DNA of 64,000 bases from Roridomyces roridus (GCA_029378245.1 JARKIF010000016.1:248001-312000), one strand, 5' to 3'. Positions 44,506 to 57,428 are shown, numbered from the stretch's first letter. The notes: generated by a model not told the origin, from the letters alone. Translations and numbers: made by a program.

Positions 44506-47378
44506 TTACATTACTATACAACTTTCGCTTTCCGGAATAGCAGGTGGGGAGCTGGCCCCAGACCTGCGTCCTCCAGGCGACCACCAACGCGTGCTGCCGT
44601 TGCTGCGCCCCCCAGATTCGTCCAGATCAGTGCTTGTTACGCTGGTGTTCGACTCGTTCGCCGCCCTCCTGGTCCGGGCCTTCCGCCTCTTCTCCCTGGC
44701 CGCTTGAACAGCATCCACCGTCTGCCATCCGTAAAAGGTCTTGACCACGATCCGCGCAGGGTCGCACTCGTCCTGCCCCACCTTGCAGTCTTCTGCCGCT
44801 GACGAATCGCGGCCGTCTAGGTACCCGAGCCCCCGCACGCCATAGGCACGCCATCCGCAACGCGGCCGCGTTTGGATAGACAGGTCCTTCATCAAGCCTT
44901 CGCCAAAGCCGCGGCAGTCGATTGCGACGAGCTTTGCGTCGGCAATGGCTCTTCGGCGGCCGGCCCGAATGAAGGCCTTCAACACGGCGGGCCCCATCCG
45001 TGTGTTGTCGGCCTCCAGGACCTTTAAGCGTGGGCAGCCCCGAATGAGAGCCAGGAGGGACTCGTCCGACAATTCTAGCGCCCCAGAAATAACGAGGTGT
45101 TCGAGCGGCGACTCCGGGGGCAGCGGTGCATCAGCATCCTGGTCTTCGGGCGGTGCCGGAGTCAAAGTCGCAAGGACTGCATCGCTGATAGCTGACGCAT
45201 CTTCTAAATCCAATCGCTTCAAGTGCGGGGTGGTGTTGAGCAGACGAATAAGCCCATCGTCCTCGATGCTGCTACCGATTCCGGCCAACTCTAGATACTC
45301 CAAATCCGGAACGGAAAACGCCAAATGAGAGCAAGCGGTGTCCGTGAGTAAGACACAAGAAGACAGGCACAGGTGGCGCAGCCTTGTCACCCGACGCCGA
45401 TATCTGTTAGACTCGTCGATGCTGCGGCCTGCTTGGCGGGCGTTCAAGCAAATAATCCTGAACCCGTTCTCCTCGTCTTCTTCATCGTCGTCGTTGCATG
45501 CCACGAACGCCTCCACTGCTGTATTATGCAACTGTCGCACATGACTCAAATCAAGCACCTCGAGGTAAGGAGCCGCCCGTCCCAGCGCGGTCATCGTATT
45601 ATCGTCAACGTGCTTCAACCCTGAGAGACGCAGCTCCTTCAACTGCAGGTGCTCCCCGCGAGCCTCGGCGGTCCGCGCGAGACTCCGGATGCCCCCAGCG
45701 TCCATGTTTGGGCAACGTCCTAGATCCAATACCGCCAGCTGCGTGCAATACACGCCGATCATGTCGCACGTGGAATTGGTAACGGCAGTAAGGCCTTTCA
45801 AGCACAACCGCTCAAGCGAGGGAGACTGCATGAGGAGATGGTGCAGCGAGCGGCTCGTGATTGCGGAGCAACCCCGGAGATTGATGCCAGTGAGATGGGT
45901 AAAGGGTAGGGATCCAGAGCGCACTGAGAGGTTGTCTGCCACCTCGATCAGAGTCCCGGAATGCAGGTTCACGTGGCCAGCGGCGTTCAAGTTCTGAACG
46001 AATCCGCCAGCAGCGCGAGCGATACGGACCAACAGAGACTTGGGGAGTAACGGGAATGCATACAGGTCCAAGTTGGCCCAGATTTGACCGTCGAAAACGA
46101 GTTCCTGCCAGGATTTGGAGACCTCCAATGTTCACGAGTCAGATGTGAAGAGAGCAAAACACAGGCGACCTACCCGGCTGAGTCGCACCAGTTCCCTGAG
46201 CGCCTTATCGTGTCCCACCCATTTATTGCGCGAGGAAGAGGCCTTTCCAACTGTCCAGGTCTCCCTCCCTAAGCGCACGAGCGTGGTCTGCCTCGTGTAC
46301 CGCAATTAACGACAACATTACGTGAAGCTGCAGCTCTCGCGGCAGCATATCGTCAAAGTGGTTCCTGACGACGACCAAGATCGGCTCAAAGAAATCATAG
46401 CTGACGGCGGGAATGAGATCGAATGCAGATGTAGGGAAGGGGGACAGATTGGTGGGCCCTTTGAGAGGTAGAGATCCGTATTCGAGCGCCATGGTCGAGT
46501 CGTTGCGCCAAGGCGCGAAGCAGCTGCCCGCGCCTACATCCACCAACGTATTCCCATCTGTAGGCGATGAAGGCGGTGTAGGGCAGCTGTCCCCGTCGTA
46601 TTTCTTGAAGAGCAGTTTACGCGCGAGAGTGCTGGATTTGGTCCGGAACTTGGACCGAGTAGATGACACTGTGAGAGTAGGAAGGGACCGGCGGTGGGCA
46701 ATTGAGTGGGCGAAAGCTGGAGGAGTGGTTGTTGTAATCGCCGGCGCGGGTGGTGCCGGCGGTACAATCAAGTCGAGGGGGGCAAGTGAGCCGAAAGACG
46801 AGGGCGTCGCGACTGAGCGATAGGATGACGGCCCAGCAACCTCATCCGTTGTCGGGGAAGGCCAAGTGGTCTGGCCGTAGCCAAATTCCGTCGGGGAGAA
46901 AGTGAGAGGGGGGAGGGAGGGTGGCTGCTCTATCTCCTTGCCCTTCCCTTTGCTGGTCGACTGATCGAGTTCTACCGAGGTGGAGGACTGCTAAAATCAG
47001 AACGCCGGTAGCACAAGGAAAAGAAGAGAACGCAACTGCCTTTCCTTTCCAACTGGAACCCTGGACAAATTCCTCGTCTCTGGAGAATGCAGACGAGAAA
47101 GAGGGAAAGTCGCGGAGATTGCGACTCGAGCTGGGACCGACATTATCAAAGACATCGTGAGGATCTGAGGCCGTAGCAGCAGGAATAGGCACAGGGAGGC
47201 TGGCAACACCCTTGCCCTTCCACGAGGAGGGCATGTTGTCGGAATCCTCCGTGGGAGATGCGACAAACGCTGGCGATGGGTCGGTGTCTGCGATCTGCAA
47301 GGCAGATATCGGGACCAGTGTCTGCCCGTCGGAGTACGGGTCAAAGTCGAAGGGGGTGTCGCTATCTAGATCGAACAT
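44506..47378 (-). CDS. F-box/LRR protein with disordered N-terminus (Grr1/AMN1-type)
   Basis: The start MFDLDSDTPFDFDPYSDG at 47378 begins a Ser/Pro-rich disordered region of about 300 residues, spliced at WKGKA/SSTSVELDQ. The F-box lies mid-protein: DMLPRELQLHVMLSLIAVHE, continuing across two introns (FLAQ to WVGHDKALREL, then SKSWQELVFDGQIW). At least ten leucine-rich repeats of the Cys-containing type follow, for example LTGINLRGCSAITSRSL, LAVLDLGRCPNMDAGG, LRHLCLSSCVLLTDTA and LEHLVISGALELSDE. A basic tail (REKRRKARTRR) precedes ESESCIVM. Such proteins recruit substrates to SCF ubiquitin ligases; the N-terminus may carry regulation. Substrates unknown. The central frame of 540 codons is unbroken. 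Confidence 0.85.
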
Positions 47379-47785
47379 GGTGGTACAAAGGCGCGTCAGG
47401 CGTCGCGACGCGTTGGAAGGTGCTGAGAGACAAGCAAGATTGGAGAAAGAAGATGGAAGTCAAGTAGAGAGAAAGAAAGGGCTCATGAAACCGATTATAA
47501 GTTGATAAGGGAAGGACAAGGGGAGCTAAATAGTAGCCCGTCCTCCCCGTTGACCGCCGGATTGGGAGAAAGTGATGCATCACGCTTCGGCTCGGAACAA
47601 GCACTTATCACACGGTCCGTGGTCCGAACTGGCCTTGAATGTGATCTGGAGGCTTGCTGGCACGAAGAAAAAATCAGAAAACCAATTCACTTGACGACGC
47701 GAAATTAAGAATCACCAAACGTTCCGCACGTTGAGTGTCTGCACGGAAACATGTTTCGATGTCGACTCGTGTATATGGCTACATA
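47379..47785. other. Intergenic region
   Basis: This 407-bp stretch separates the F-box/LRR start from the 3' end of the transcription factor gene, both on the minus strand. It should hold the F-box/LRR promoter. No gene seen. Confidence 0.45.
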
Positions 47786-50413
47786 TTACAACGTATTATA
47801 CTCAGGTGCAACAATATTATGGTATTCTAATGGCATGGACCCATGGCTGAAAACATTGGGGTCCCACATCCCTACGTGCCCCGACATCTCGTAAGGAGCC
47901 GAGGTGTATTCCGCAAATGAGCTCTCCCCCACCCCTTGCAGCTGCGTCATGAGATCAAGGGACACGCGAGACCACTCCGAGTCCTCCAATGGAGGATCAA
48001 TAGCGTAGCTTTCGCTGTACATCGGCATGTCCGGTGAGGGCAGGATGTCAGCGTTATTGTTCGGTACTGCGTTGCCCAAGTCAGCTGGCAACGACTGCGT
48101 CCCAACAGGTGGTGGCTCTATCATAGCGTGCTCAACGACGCCTTTGTGCGCCAGTCGGCGCACGATGATGGGTCGCAACTTGTCGTAAAGCACGGAGCGC
48201 AGCAAGTCTTTGGTCCGCGTGGCCATAGGCCACGACTGGCCCATTTCGTCCAGGAAGCCGAGGCACTGCTCGACTTGCGCGAGTGCCGTACGCAGCGAGC
48301 CCTGCTCGATACACAGATTCGACGTCGCCTGCAGCGCCAACAGAAAAAATATCGTCGTGGCGGCGTAGATGATCTGGAGCATCGTCGGCGGACAGTAGCG
48401 TAAGCTGTAGAGAGATGACCACGTGTCCAGTAGTTCGAGGGTGTTCTCAGCGGCCTGTTTGCGTAGCTGAATGTGGGATAAGCAGGGTTTTTTCAACGAT
48501 GATGCTTTCACCTTGGCGTGGTCAACCTCCCGGTCGGAATTCTGAGCTGGGCGAATTCGTCGGGCGAAAAAGGGCCGATGTAATATAATGGTGTACATCC
48601 AATAGATACAATTCAGGACGAGGCGATGAGGCGTTGATTTCGCCCGGTTGGAGGGCGTGATGTCGACTTGCGGCGGAAGCCGACTCTTCCAGTTATTGAG
48701 CTCCAGGCTGAGATCGGAACTTGAGATGAAATCATATCAAAAAAACCATGTGGCGAGCTTACTCGAGTCGTGAAACTTTTTCGGTCACTTGTACAATGTC
48801 CTGTGCGATGCTACTGGATTTGCGAAGGCAGTTTCTACTCACGCATCGTCAGTGGATAGCTCAGCGACGCATGGGAGGAACGCACATGACGTCGACAATC
48901 TTTTGTCCGATCATAATAAGAGACGACGACTCGAAAAAGGTGAGGTACTTATGCGTAGTTCGGTTGTGGAGGGACATTGGCGGACGCATAGAACCATGGT
49001 TTCTGGTCAGCTTTGGCATCCACGTATGGCATTGGGGTAGTATGTTGATCTAGGGATGGCCAGCAAAAGTCGCGCGAGAAGAAAAGTGCCCAGAGCACAT
49101 CCGAGCAGAAGACACTCCAATAAGCGCGGGTCCTGTTGACCATCTCGTCGGTTGACAATAACCCTGCTTTTACCCATGCCCTGGAATCGACGCCCAATCC
49201 AACTGGAAATAGTCAGCGACGTCTAATAACAAGGGTCAATAGCTTACGCAATTGGCCTACTCTGCTGGACATGCCGGCAAACATATCTGCGACAATACGG
49301 TCGTCCTTGTCAACAAAAAATGTGCCTAGCAGCCCTAGAGCCTTGACGAAGCTAATGGTGGGTCGCTTGGACTCGGTGTCAACGCAGACCACGGCGGTAT
49401 TTGCAAAATGTTCTCGAGTCTTCAAATCTCGTAAATGGGGATCGTCGGAGAATATTAGCGCTACAGAGAGAAGGGCGTTGTGCAGCATGGGCGAGTAATG
49501 TGAGAGCGGCGTCGTTGAGGGTGGCTCCGATCGACTAACGCTCAATGCACGGTGCATGTCCCGGAGGAACGGACTGGGGTCTATGCGTAGGCACCAGGTT
49601 GTGCAGAACTTGAATGCCAGGTCAAGGACTCTTGTAACTGGATGAGAATAGGGCGAGAAAGAGACAGGGATGGTCCCTACTTGTCGTGCTCCATTCTGTC
49701 CAGCGAGACTGCAGAAGGCAAGTGTCTCGACCAGTCAAGTTCGAGGTCGGCAGACGACGTATCGACACCGTCCAGGAGCAGAACATAGCTGTTGTTGGAC
49801 CTGGGCCCATTCCCGGCCACAGTTGCAGATACCTCACGGGGTAGTTTGTTGGCCAAATGCACTGGAGACGTTACTCCGTGCAACAAAAGGATGCCGTAGT
49901 CCTGGTCCAGCTGTTGGAGCATTAACATTGCCACTGGCTGGAAAGAGACTGCAGCTTGCCTCGAGACACTCCATGGGCATGGTCAGTTCACGGGTTAGTT
50001 CTTCGTCAGAATCGAGACCGGCATAATCTTCCCAAATTTCGTCGGTTGGCACTGGTGTGTCTTGTGGTCGAAATTGAAGGTGGGAAGACGCGTCCTGGCA
50101 GACGCATTTGGCTAAAATGCCCTCGAGGAGGTCGATGTAGGATTGTAGGGAATCGGCACGTTTCTTCAAAGCCTCACACTGGGCTTCGCTCCGTGGTTTG
50201 CGCGGCGCAGTATCCCGTGCCCAGGTGCACTAGATTAGGGAATAAAAGAGGGAAATCGGCTTACTATGAAGGACATACCTCGTCGTTCCTACCCGCTGCC
50301 GCGCAACTAGAACACACTGGCCGTTGTCCGTCACATTTGCTCTTCTTCGTGCGACACACCGAACACGCTATGGCGGCGTAAGGTCGACGAAGCTTGGGGA
50401 ATTCTTTGGGCAT
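47786..50413 (-). CDS. Zn2Cys6 transcription factor with fungal-specific regulatory domain
   Basis: The start MPKEFPKLRRPYAAIA at 50413 leads into the binuclear cluster CSVCRTKKSKCDGQRPVCSSCAAAG, completed by ECTWAR after an intron starting GTATGT. A coiled dimerisation segment follows (CEALKKRADSLQSYIDLLEGIL). The middle homology region reads LHDALLSVALIFSDDPHLR, SKRPTISFVKALGLLGTFF, GMSSRVGQLLGLGVDSRAWV and NRTRAYWSVFCSDVLWALFF. The C-terminal third is helical and ends in an acidic, Met/Pro-rich stretch (SGHVGMWDPNVFSHGSM), a likely activation region. Several introns lie between 48400 and 50280. An upstream in-frame ATG at 50488 is possible. The adjacent divergent protease gene is a candidate target by position only. 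Confidence 0.85.
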
Positions 50414-51009
50414 TTTTTGGTCACATAATCTCGGGCAGCAAGTTTGTAGAGAGAACGGCTCGGTCCACGATTCGCCATCAGCGCTCAATTTGGCGACGAT
50501 CCTTGACCGCTTCTCTTTGCTTCAAGATTCCCGATCCGCTGAAATCACACCTTGGGCGGTACTGAGCCACAACATGCATGCGTCAACGATGACAGCAGAT
50601 GGTATTTGAAAAGAGGTCAGGAGGTGGCGGATGGCGTAGTGTTCCATGGCCCAGCTTTGTTGTTCTTCAACCTGAATAGCCATCGCGGAATGAAGGAAAA
50701 GGAGAACAACCTCGGAGGTAAACAGTCAACATTGATCGCTGATCCGTGCATCATCCTCAACTTGAAGGTTTCAAGAGCTTGCAAACCCTCTTTCCTCGAG
50801 ACATACTGCGAAACTGGTCCTTCCCTGGAAAGACAATTGCTGCCCCTCTTTTCTTGGACGGTTTCAATCAGCTCCACTCGTATAACGCTGCGAGGAGCTG
50901 CCCCGCGCCACTTTTCAATTCAAGTCGGTCGAGGGGAACGATCCCGCCCCTCGAAGCAATATGGCAGCCTGTATAAGAGATCTTTCCGTGCAGCTCAGCT
51001 CCACAGACC
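50414..51009. other. Divergent intergenic region between the Zn2Cys6 factor and the protease
   Basis: This 596-bp region holds both starts' promoters. A TATA element stands at its right end; no CGG-type inverted repeat that would mark a binding site for the neighbouring factor was noticed. Confidence 0.45.
50971..50979 (+). promoter_or_regulatory. TATA-like element of the aspartic protease gene
   Basis: GTATAAGAG lies 39 bp before the ATG at 51010. Confidence 0.5.
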
Positions 51010-52364
51010 ATGGCCCGTGTCGCTCTTTCTGCTGCCTTGTTCACCTTTGTCGCTGGTTTCACTTCCGCTCTGACCATCGACGAGCGCCATGCTCCGGTCG
51101 TCAGGGCATCACTGGTGAGGCTGAGCACAATTACCAACACTTCCAACATTGTTGCCCAAGACAACGCTCGCCTCAGCAAATTCAAAGCAGGGTCCGAGTT
51201 CGTCGCTACAGGATCGGGGACGGCCGTCAACGAAGTCGTTACCTATATTGTTAAGACTGTCGTCGGTTCCCAGACCTTCAACCTGATCGTCGATACCGTG
51301 CGCCTCCATCTCTGTTGTTCGCATCGTGTCATCTGACTGTCGTAGGGCTCTTCCAACACCTGGGTCGGAGCCAACACTAAATACACTCCTGGATCCACGT
51401 CTCAAAGTACTGGCCAAACTGTTTCGGTCACCTACGGCTCGGGCCAGTTTCGTGAGTCCCCATTCCATTTTTATCGTCCAGTCGTCTGATTCTCATTCAG
51501 CGGCAATGAATACATTGACCTCGTTTCTATCGGTGGCGAAGCAGTGAAGCAGTCCATCGGCGTGGCTACATCTTCAAATGGCTTCGGTGGTCTCGATGGA
51601 ATTCTTGGGCTGGGGCCTGAGGGACTTACTCAGAACACCTGTCAGTGGTACCTCTCAAGTGCCCACTTTCATGCAGAATTTGCTATCCCAGTAAGTTTGC
51701 TCTCTTGTATACTAGCCCCACCGACGCTGATCATCCATCTTCAGGGGGAAAATCAGCACTAATGTTCTGGGTGTATCGTTCGCTCCCCTCAGCGGCTCTG
51801 CATCACAAGCGTCCAACGGAGAGCTCACATTCGGCGGCGTCGACAGCTCGAGATACACCGGTTCTATTACCTTCACGAACGCGATCGCTCCCTACTGGGG
51901 CGTTTCCCCCAACCAGTTCAAAATTGGTTCTGTCTCTCTGCTTGGTTCAGCTTCGGGTATAGTGGATACGGGAACAACGTATGAGCTTACCTGCGCATCA
52001 TTGCTACCATTTTCTAACGCTATACAGGCTCATCTACATTCCGAGTTTTGTCTTTACCGAGTTCTTGTTAGGCACTGGCGGGCGGAGCGACAGCTCCACC
52101 GGGCTCGTCAAGTACAGGAAGAAGCCAAGTGCCAATTTCAGCTTCGTCATTGGTGGCACGACGTACACCCTCGCGCCTGATCAATACTTAGTCCCCGCCG
52201 CTCAGTACGGCAACTTTGGGCTTACTTCGGGCGCCTTTTACGCAGTCGTCGCGGACGGTGGGGTGCAATCGCCAAATATGATCTTGGGCATGAGTTTCCT
52301 CGAGTACTACTATTCGGTATACGATTCTACTAATAACCGAATCGGCCTCGCTCGCGCCAGGTAA
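51010..52364 (+). CDS. Secreted aspartic protease (pepsin family A1, polyporopepsin-like)
   Basis: A signal peptide (MARVALSAALFTFVAGFTSA) and a short propeptide precede the mature enzyme. Both catalytic Asp motifs are present: LIVDTGSSNTWVGA (split by an intron after VDT) and GIVDTGTT. The flap Tyr is in VTYGSGQ. Introns follow VDT, GSGQF, LLSQ and DTGTT. Other family blocks are GLDGILGLGPEGLTQNT, YWGVSPNQFKI and ILGMSFLEYYYSVYD. The enzyme should act outside the cell at acid pH. Two apparent single-base problems occur: the exon 2-3 phase at about 51450 (expected SGNEYIDL) and one extra base at about 51641 (expected NTVSGTSQVPTF). They are compensable and look like sequence errors in an otherwise sound gene. 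Confidence 0.88.
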
Positions 52365-52592
52365 TCAGTATCTTACCGGCATGTACCATTATCACATTCG
52401 TATACCACACCAATAAGAGTCCTTCTTTTTGCTCATCTGATTGGAAAGAACACGAACCTGCATTCAACTAGGATTTGGGTACAGAAAGTAAGGTAATATT
52501 TGTTGGTAAAGGTAATTAAAAAAGTGTTCGCAAGGACATATCTCGTCTTACTATCGTCAAGGTCAGAGGTACACATACAACAGTATCGAAAG

Positions 52593-53316
52593 CTAATGGT
52601 CCGTGTCGCGCCTAAAGGAGCGAGGAGGCATGGTGAGAGGCATGGGGGACACGTTCCGTGGTAGGGGCGTCATCCCACGCTGGATGTCTGGTGTCTGGGC
52701 GCGGGCGCGGGCAAATTGCTCCTCGAGTGTCACTTCCCACTGCGCCTTGTCCTCTTCTGTGTCCCGCGCGGCTTTGACGGGGTCCATTCCGAGCGCCGTG
52801 GACCCACTGGCGGACGAGAACGAGCGAGCGTGCGGGTGGAAGCCTGCTTCAAGATTGAAGGTCGGCGCAGTGGCAGCAAGCCTGTGCCTGCTGACGGCGC
52901 CTGTACCAGAGAGCGCCAAAGATGAGGGTGGCAAGAACTGCGACGCCTAGGATTACACCGCCAGCAACTGCGCCGGGGTTGGGACCCATTCCTCTGCGGG
53001 ATATGAGAAGAGATCGCGGCTGATGAGTGGGGACGCACCCTGAGGTATTTTTCGGTAAATCTGTTGCAGAGGGTCCAGCGCTGGGGGATGCACTGGCAGC
53101 ACGCTTTTGTAACAAGCTTGACGGTTGAGCGGACTCTTCAGAGTATCCGATGAGATTGCCAATCGTGCAGCCGGCCGAGGAGGTGATTATCCGAGTTTGG
53201 GTAGCCAAGGAAGCGACGAGAGTAAGGAAACTGAAGGGAATTCAGCCGGCGCTCAGGATGATACAGAGGATTATAGCGCACGCAAAGAATGTCGCGAACA
53301 GTGAAGTGACCTGCAT
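52593..53316 (-). CDS. Small type I membrane protein with Ser-rich stalk, unknown
   Basis: Four exons are inferred. Exon 1 (ATG at 53316) and exon 2 join as MQVTSLFATFFAFLTLVASLA, a signal peptide, via an intron at 53281-53231. A Ser/Ala-rich stalk follows (RAASASPSAGPSATDLPKN), then an intron joining NTSG to GMGPNPGAV. One membrane helix (AVAGGVILGVAVLATLIFGAL) and a basic stop-transfer WYRRR come next. A 52-bp intron re-enters at FHPHARSFSSASG; the cytosolic tail is Arg/Pro-rich and ends RSFRRDTDH. Without the splices the frames break, so the model depends on them. The layout resembles wall-stress sensors, but no family motif is seen. Confidence 0.55.
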
Positions 53317-54372
53317 GTTCAGATGAGAAGAATAAGGCTGCCAGCAACGCCGGCAGAGCCGGGAAAAGAAAAAGAAGGGAAGAGGGAAGAAATGAGCGTG
53401 TCCTTCGGAATCGTCAGAGTGGGAGACGGGTAAGGTCGTCTGATCTGCGATCCTATCTCTGAGCCACGATTGAGTGGAGGCAGTGCAGAGATGCCCGTTG
53501 AAACCGTAGCAAGGATCAGTCATCAAGCATCCGTGGGATTGCGAGGGAAACAAGAGCTACTGGAAGCAGCTTGAAGCCAACTCAAGCCATTCTCCCGAGT
53601 TGTAGAGGACTTGCGCAAGACACCCTATATATACGAACGATATCCTCCCGCGAAACCTCGGGAGCGGGCATACTCGCGGAGGATGTAATGTTTCTGACAC
53701 GTCGCCGGCAATCTATCCAGTCTCGGGCGGACATGCATTGCAAGGCAGTTGAAGGATTTTCTCCAGATATTGGCCTCGGTGGAGACATCCGTATGGTGCT
53801 GTAAGTTGCTGTATTGTTTCTACGTCTGCACAATGACAACACATGCGGATTGGCGGAAGTGGGACGGGATTTCTGATTGTGGCAGTGCAACGGGAAGCTT
53901 GGCATATTCGGAGGCTAGCGTTGAGGTTACCGCCTTTAAATGGAGGGTTAAACTCGAAAGACGACTCGTTTGATATACGACTTACCACGCTGTGTCTGTT
54001 CAAATCATCGGTAAGACTTTCGAAGGCATAGCACTACCCGACATGAAAGTCGTGATGGATGGCAAGCTATGGGAAGGTTCTTGTTGCACCCGTAGCAAGC
54101 ACGAACTGAAGGAACCGCATGGTATTGGTGCATGATGGAGCGTCCAGGCGAATGTCATCATGTTAACGTCTTTGAAGACTTGTGACTTCAAGCGATCACG
54201 AACCTCCATGGGCATCCTTCCCTCGCATGGGAGTTGTCCTCTGGTAATTCAGGGGTGACAGCGTTTGCGGCTCAAGAACTCTCATTGCTCCAAACGTCTG
54301 AAATTTACCAAATGGCACGGGTCAGGCGGCCAAAGTGGTTGATTTACAGGGTATCAGATACATACAGTGCTG
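53317..54372. other. Long intergenic region
   Basis: About 1.06 kb between the small membrane protein start and the PEX11 3' end. Several short open frames exist on both strands, none with a domain, signal peptide or splice-supported extension. It is slightly AT-richer than coding DNA. I cannot assign anything. Confidence 0.45.
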
Positions 54373-55453
54373 TTAACGCGATGGCACTGGGATACCTTCC
54401 CAACCTCCCCAGAATGCAGCCATCCCGGACAATAAAGACAAGCCGCTGGTCCAAACCTGTGAACGCATCAGAACCTTGCAATAGCTGAAACAGCGACGCA
54501 GGCACCTCATTCTTATAAATGCCACCCACAACAGACCTGGAGCGGCCATTAATCAGCCAAGGCACAGACATCATGACAAAGTGGGCACCAATGTAATATG
54601 ACAGGGAGCCTTGAGATGTTGGTGACAAGCTGGAAAACAATAGCGCGTTTCCGCTTCATGGCTGCCTTGAAGGTGTCTTCGTCCATTTGGTGCTCCTTGC
54701 GTCCCAGACGGCTCCATTCATCCAAAAGCTCGACGATTCTCAGTACGACCCTATAGAAAGAAAATTATTAACGAGTATATTTGAATAATATTTTTCTTGA
54801 CCAGATTCCCCACGCACGAACACTCCAGATCCCGGCTTTTGCGGAGGTGGCGGGAGAGATACGCAATAGTGGGACGAACGGCGAAGAGAAGAACGAGATG
54901 TATTCCAGCGGATAAAAGACGAGCATGGACAACCCTTGAAGGCGCTGGATGTTGAGTACGAAGCGAGACTCGGGCGGGGAGCGTTCAAGCCTAGAAAGAC
55001 CCTTGAAAATCGCCAAGAGTCCTAAGTGACCATAAACACGGCGGCCAGTTTTCGCTCAGTAGATAGACTCACCCCAGAAGCCCATGATCCTACGTGCGAT
55101 GCTAAGCTGGCTGGCAAATTTATAGAGGCCATCGGGGTCGAGCAATTGCTTGTGCTTTCCGACTTTACTCAAAAGTTGTGCACGGTAGATGAGGTACGGA
55201 GCGAGCAATTTGACCGTGTATTGCGAAGTCTGGGAACATTATCGTCTGCTGGCTCGCCTGCTGGAGAGAACTCGCCATCATGAGTTTGCTGCAAGTTTGT
55301 TGGCATCGGTACGAACGACTGGAAAGAACAGACTCACTCTGTCCCGCTCCATGTCGAGAAATAGCGAAGGGCGTGATCGAGCGTGTCGGACGGCGGAGTG
55401 TGCGCACCGATGGAGCCAAGGATAATGTCGTCTATACGCGGTCGTCTGTCCAT
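54373..55453 (-). CDS. PEX11: Peroxisomal membrane protein PEX11
   Basis: Exons read TLDHALRYFSTWSGT; QYTVKLLAPYLIYRAQLLSKVGK; RIMGFWGLLAIFKGLSRLE; LQGLSMLVFYPLEYISFF; WGIWVVLRIVELLDEW; LVTNISRLPVILHWSVVGGIYKNE; and the terminal VWTSGLSLLSGMAAFWGGWEG. The joins at LHW/SVVGG (branch CTGAT) and KNE/VWTSG recover the PEX11 pattern of (L-x-x-HW)...(G-x-x-KNE-x-W) and a glycine-rich last helix. The protein curves and divides peroxisome membranes. The join between exons 1 and 2 around 55320-55360 is out of phase with the visible donors; a tiny exon (KLMM) or an indel may lie there. MDRRPRIDDI is the chosen start. Not visible as one ORF because of at least five introns. Confidence 0.82.
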
Positions 55454-55692
55454 GGAGTCGCAGAAATTGGCGCAGAGTAGGTCTATACAGGTGGAGGTTG
55501 TGGAGGAGCTCAAGTTGAGCTCGATGTCACGGTCACTCACCATCAAAGCCGCAGCAACGCCACCGTGTCAATGTCATCCACCAGGAACAGTGGCCGACTT
55601 CCCCCCTGGATCTGACGGAACTCTCACCATGCCTCATGTCCTATCATGTCCTCGCTCTCCCACCATGTCCGCGTCCCGCCAGCACCCCTCCC

Positions 55693-57423
55693 GATGCTCA
55701 TGCCCACCTACACCCGCCTTCTCAGCCAGAATGAGCTGTACGCAGTGCCTCTTCTTGCTCAGACAGACTCATGGAACCCGTCTCAAGGTCCTACTTTCTG
55801 CCGTCGCGCGCATACGGACTCAACGACATGATGGGTAAGTCTTATTGCAGGTAGTCCTACCCGAAGCCGACATCCCAAAGCGCAGCTGGTCATTCGCGCG
55901 CCTCCAAATCTCATCTCTCCGCGTAGACTCCGGATTGTATGGGCAATTATGCGGCTGCGACACACGCTACTGGCCTGCCAGGTTCGAACGGAGCCTGGAC
56001 GCTACGACTCTCGATTCGAGTGCGTGGATTCGTACTTTGGCATGAACTGGTGAATAACAAATTCAGATATACCCCGCCGTCCAGTCCTCGCAAGGCTCTC
56101 GAGGAAGCGCAAGACACGGCGACAATCTTTTCCGATAAAACTGGACAGAATCTCGTAGATGCTTTTCTTGATCTCAATTCACCACGCAGATTGTCCGCGA
56201 AATGCATCAGCCTCATTGATATTGCCAAGCATGGTCCCGTCTCACCGACCCTCGAGGAATATCATCTCTTCGTGCTCATGATCCATGCGGTGAACGACGG
56301 TCTGGCCGTTCACCAGCATTGTGATATGATCCTTGAGCTCATGTGCGGGTCAGCAACTCCCTCTGGGCAGCATAGAACCGACGCAGAGCTGATGCATGTC
56401 CTCGAACTGGAATGGGCTATGCGTTGGGGTCAGACGCGTTTGGACCCCATCATCGTGCCGGCGACTGAAGACAGATCGCCGCCAGCGGCTTCGAGATGGC
56501 AAAAGTTGGCATGGACAGTGGACCACCAGAATGTTAAAAGACGCGCTATCGTGAGTTTTCTACGTTTTTTGTTGCCTAATTTCTCATTTAAACTAGGGAG
56601 GCCACACGTTGCCTCGCGTCAAAAGCAATACTTCCAGGCCAGTCACAGCGCGACAAGTCTTCGACCTCGAGGAGACTGCCGTAATACTGGATGTCTGCAG
56701 GCACCGGCACGTCACTCTGCCCAACGCCGTCTTTGCACTGTTGAATATTGCGTGGATTTACACCGCACAAAATCACCCCGAGCTGGGCGGATCATCGAAA
56801 ACACTCCCCATGATGTTTACACCGCCGTTTCTCTTCGCCGGCACCTGCCCAACATCTCAAATCTTTCTTCTTACATGTCCCTGGCACTCGGATACGCCAA
56901 TATCGTCTTACCAGCCTTCATTCCGCGGTCTTTGGATCACGGTGCTGTATTCTGGGGCCGTGCAAACTCAGCCCAATCGCAAATGCGTGGCTTTACCAGA
57001 AGCCCGATGCTTTTGAGTCGCTCGCAGATAATGGCTGCGGAACGTGGGGCTCGTTCCAAGGCGTTTGCCAGAATGGACGACGGAATTCCGTCGCCACCAA
57101 AAAGCACCCAATCTCAGCCCCCACCACTCACGCCAGACGTTCCGTCCGTGGCGCTGCTCGGGGTTTCGTGCCTCGGAGATCTGAGAACGGTGTACCGCCG
57201 CGAGCACTATCCGAGTGTACAGCTTGTCGATTCGTATGCACACACTCGGAAAGCCAAGGGCGGAATTCTATTGTTCACGCAGATCTTTGAGGGTCGGTTT
57301 TCCACGTCGTTGGGCTGGGACGCTGCGGCATTTCCGCCCGGCATTATCGAGGAATTTTTCAAGCATTATTCTCGGGGTGTCAGGGATTATATTCTGGGTT
57401 CTGTTGTATCATCCAAGTTGTAA
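55693..57423 (+). pseudogene. HXXXD-type acyltransferase, copy 2 (frame break)
   Basis: Paralogue of the gene at 34284-36038, with the same exon plan: first exon MLMPTYTRLLSQNELYAV, then SRSYFLPSRAYGLNDM, an intron, QLVIRAPPNLISPRRLRIVW, EPGRYDSRFE/YTPPSSPRKA and RRAI/GGHTLPRVKS. The motif is MIHAVNDGLA (HxxxDG). At about 56811-56820 one base is missing relative to copy 1 (ATGATGATG against ATGATGT), so KTLPMM and the following YTAVSLRRHLPN are in different frames. Downstream is open to VVSSKL: SLALGYANIVLPAF, VALLGVSCLGDL, KGGILLFTQ. Either a young pseudogene or a one-base error. It is tail to tail with the transporter fragment, stops 5 bp apart. Confidence 0.75.
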
Positions 57424-57428
57424 TACAT

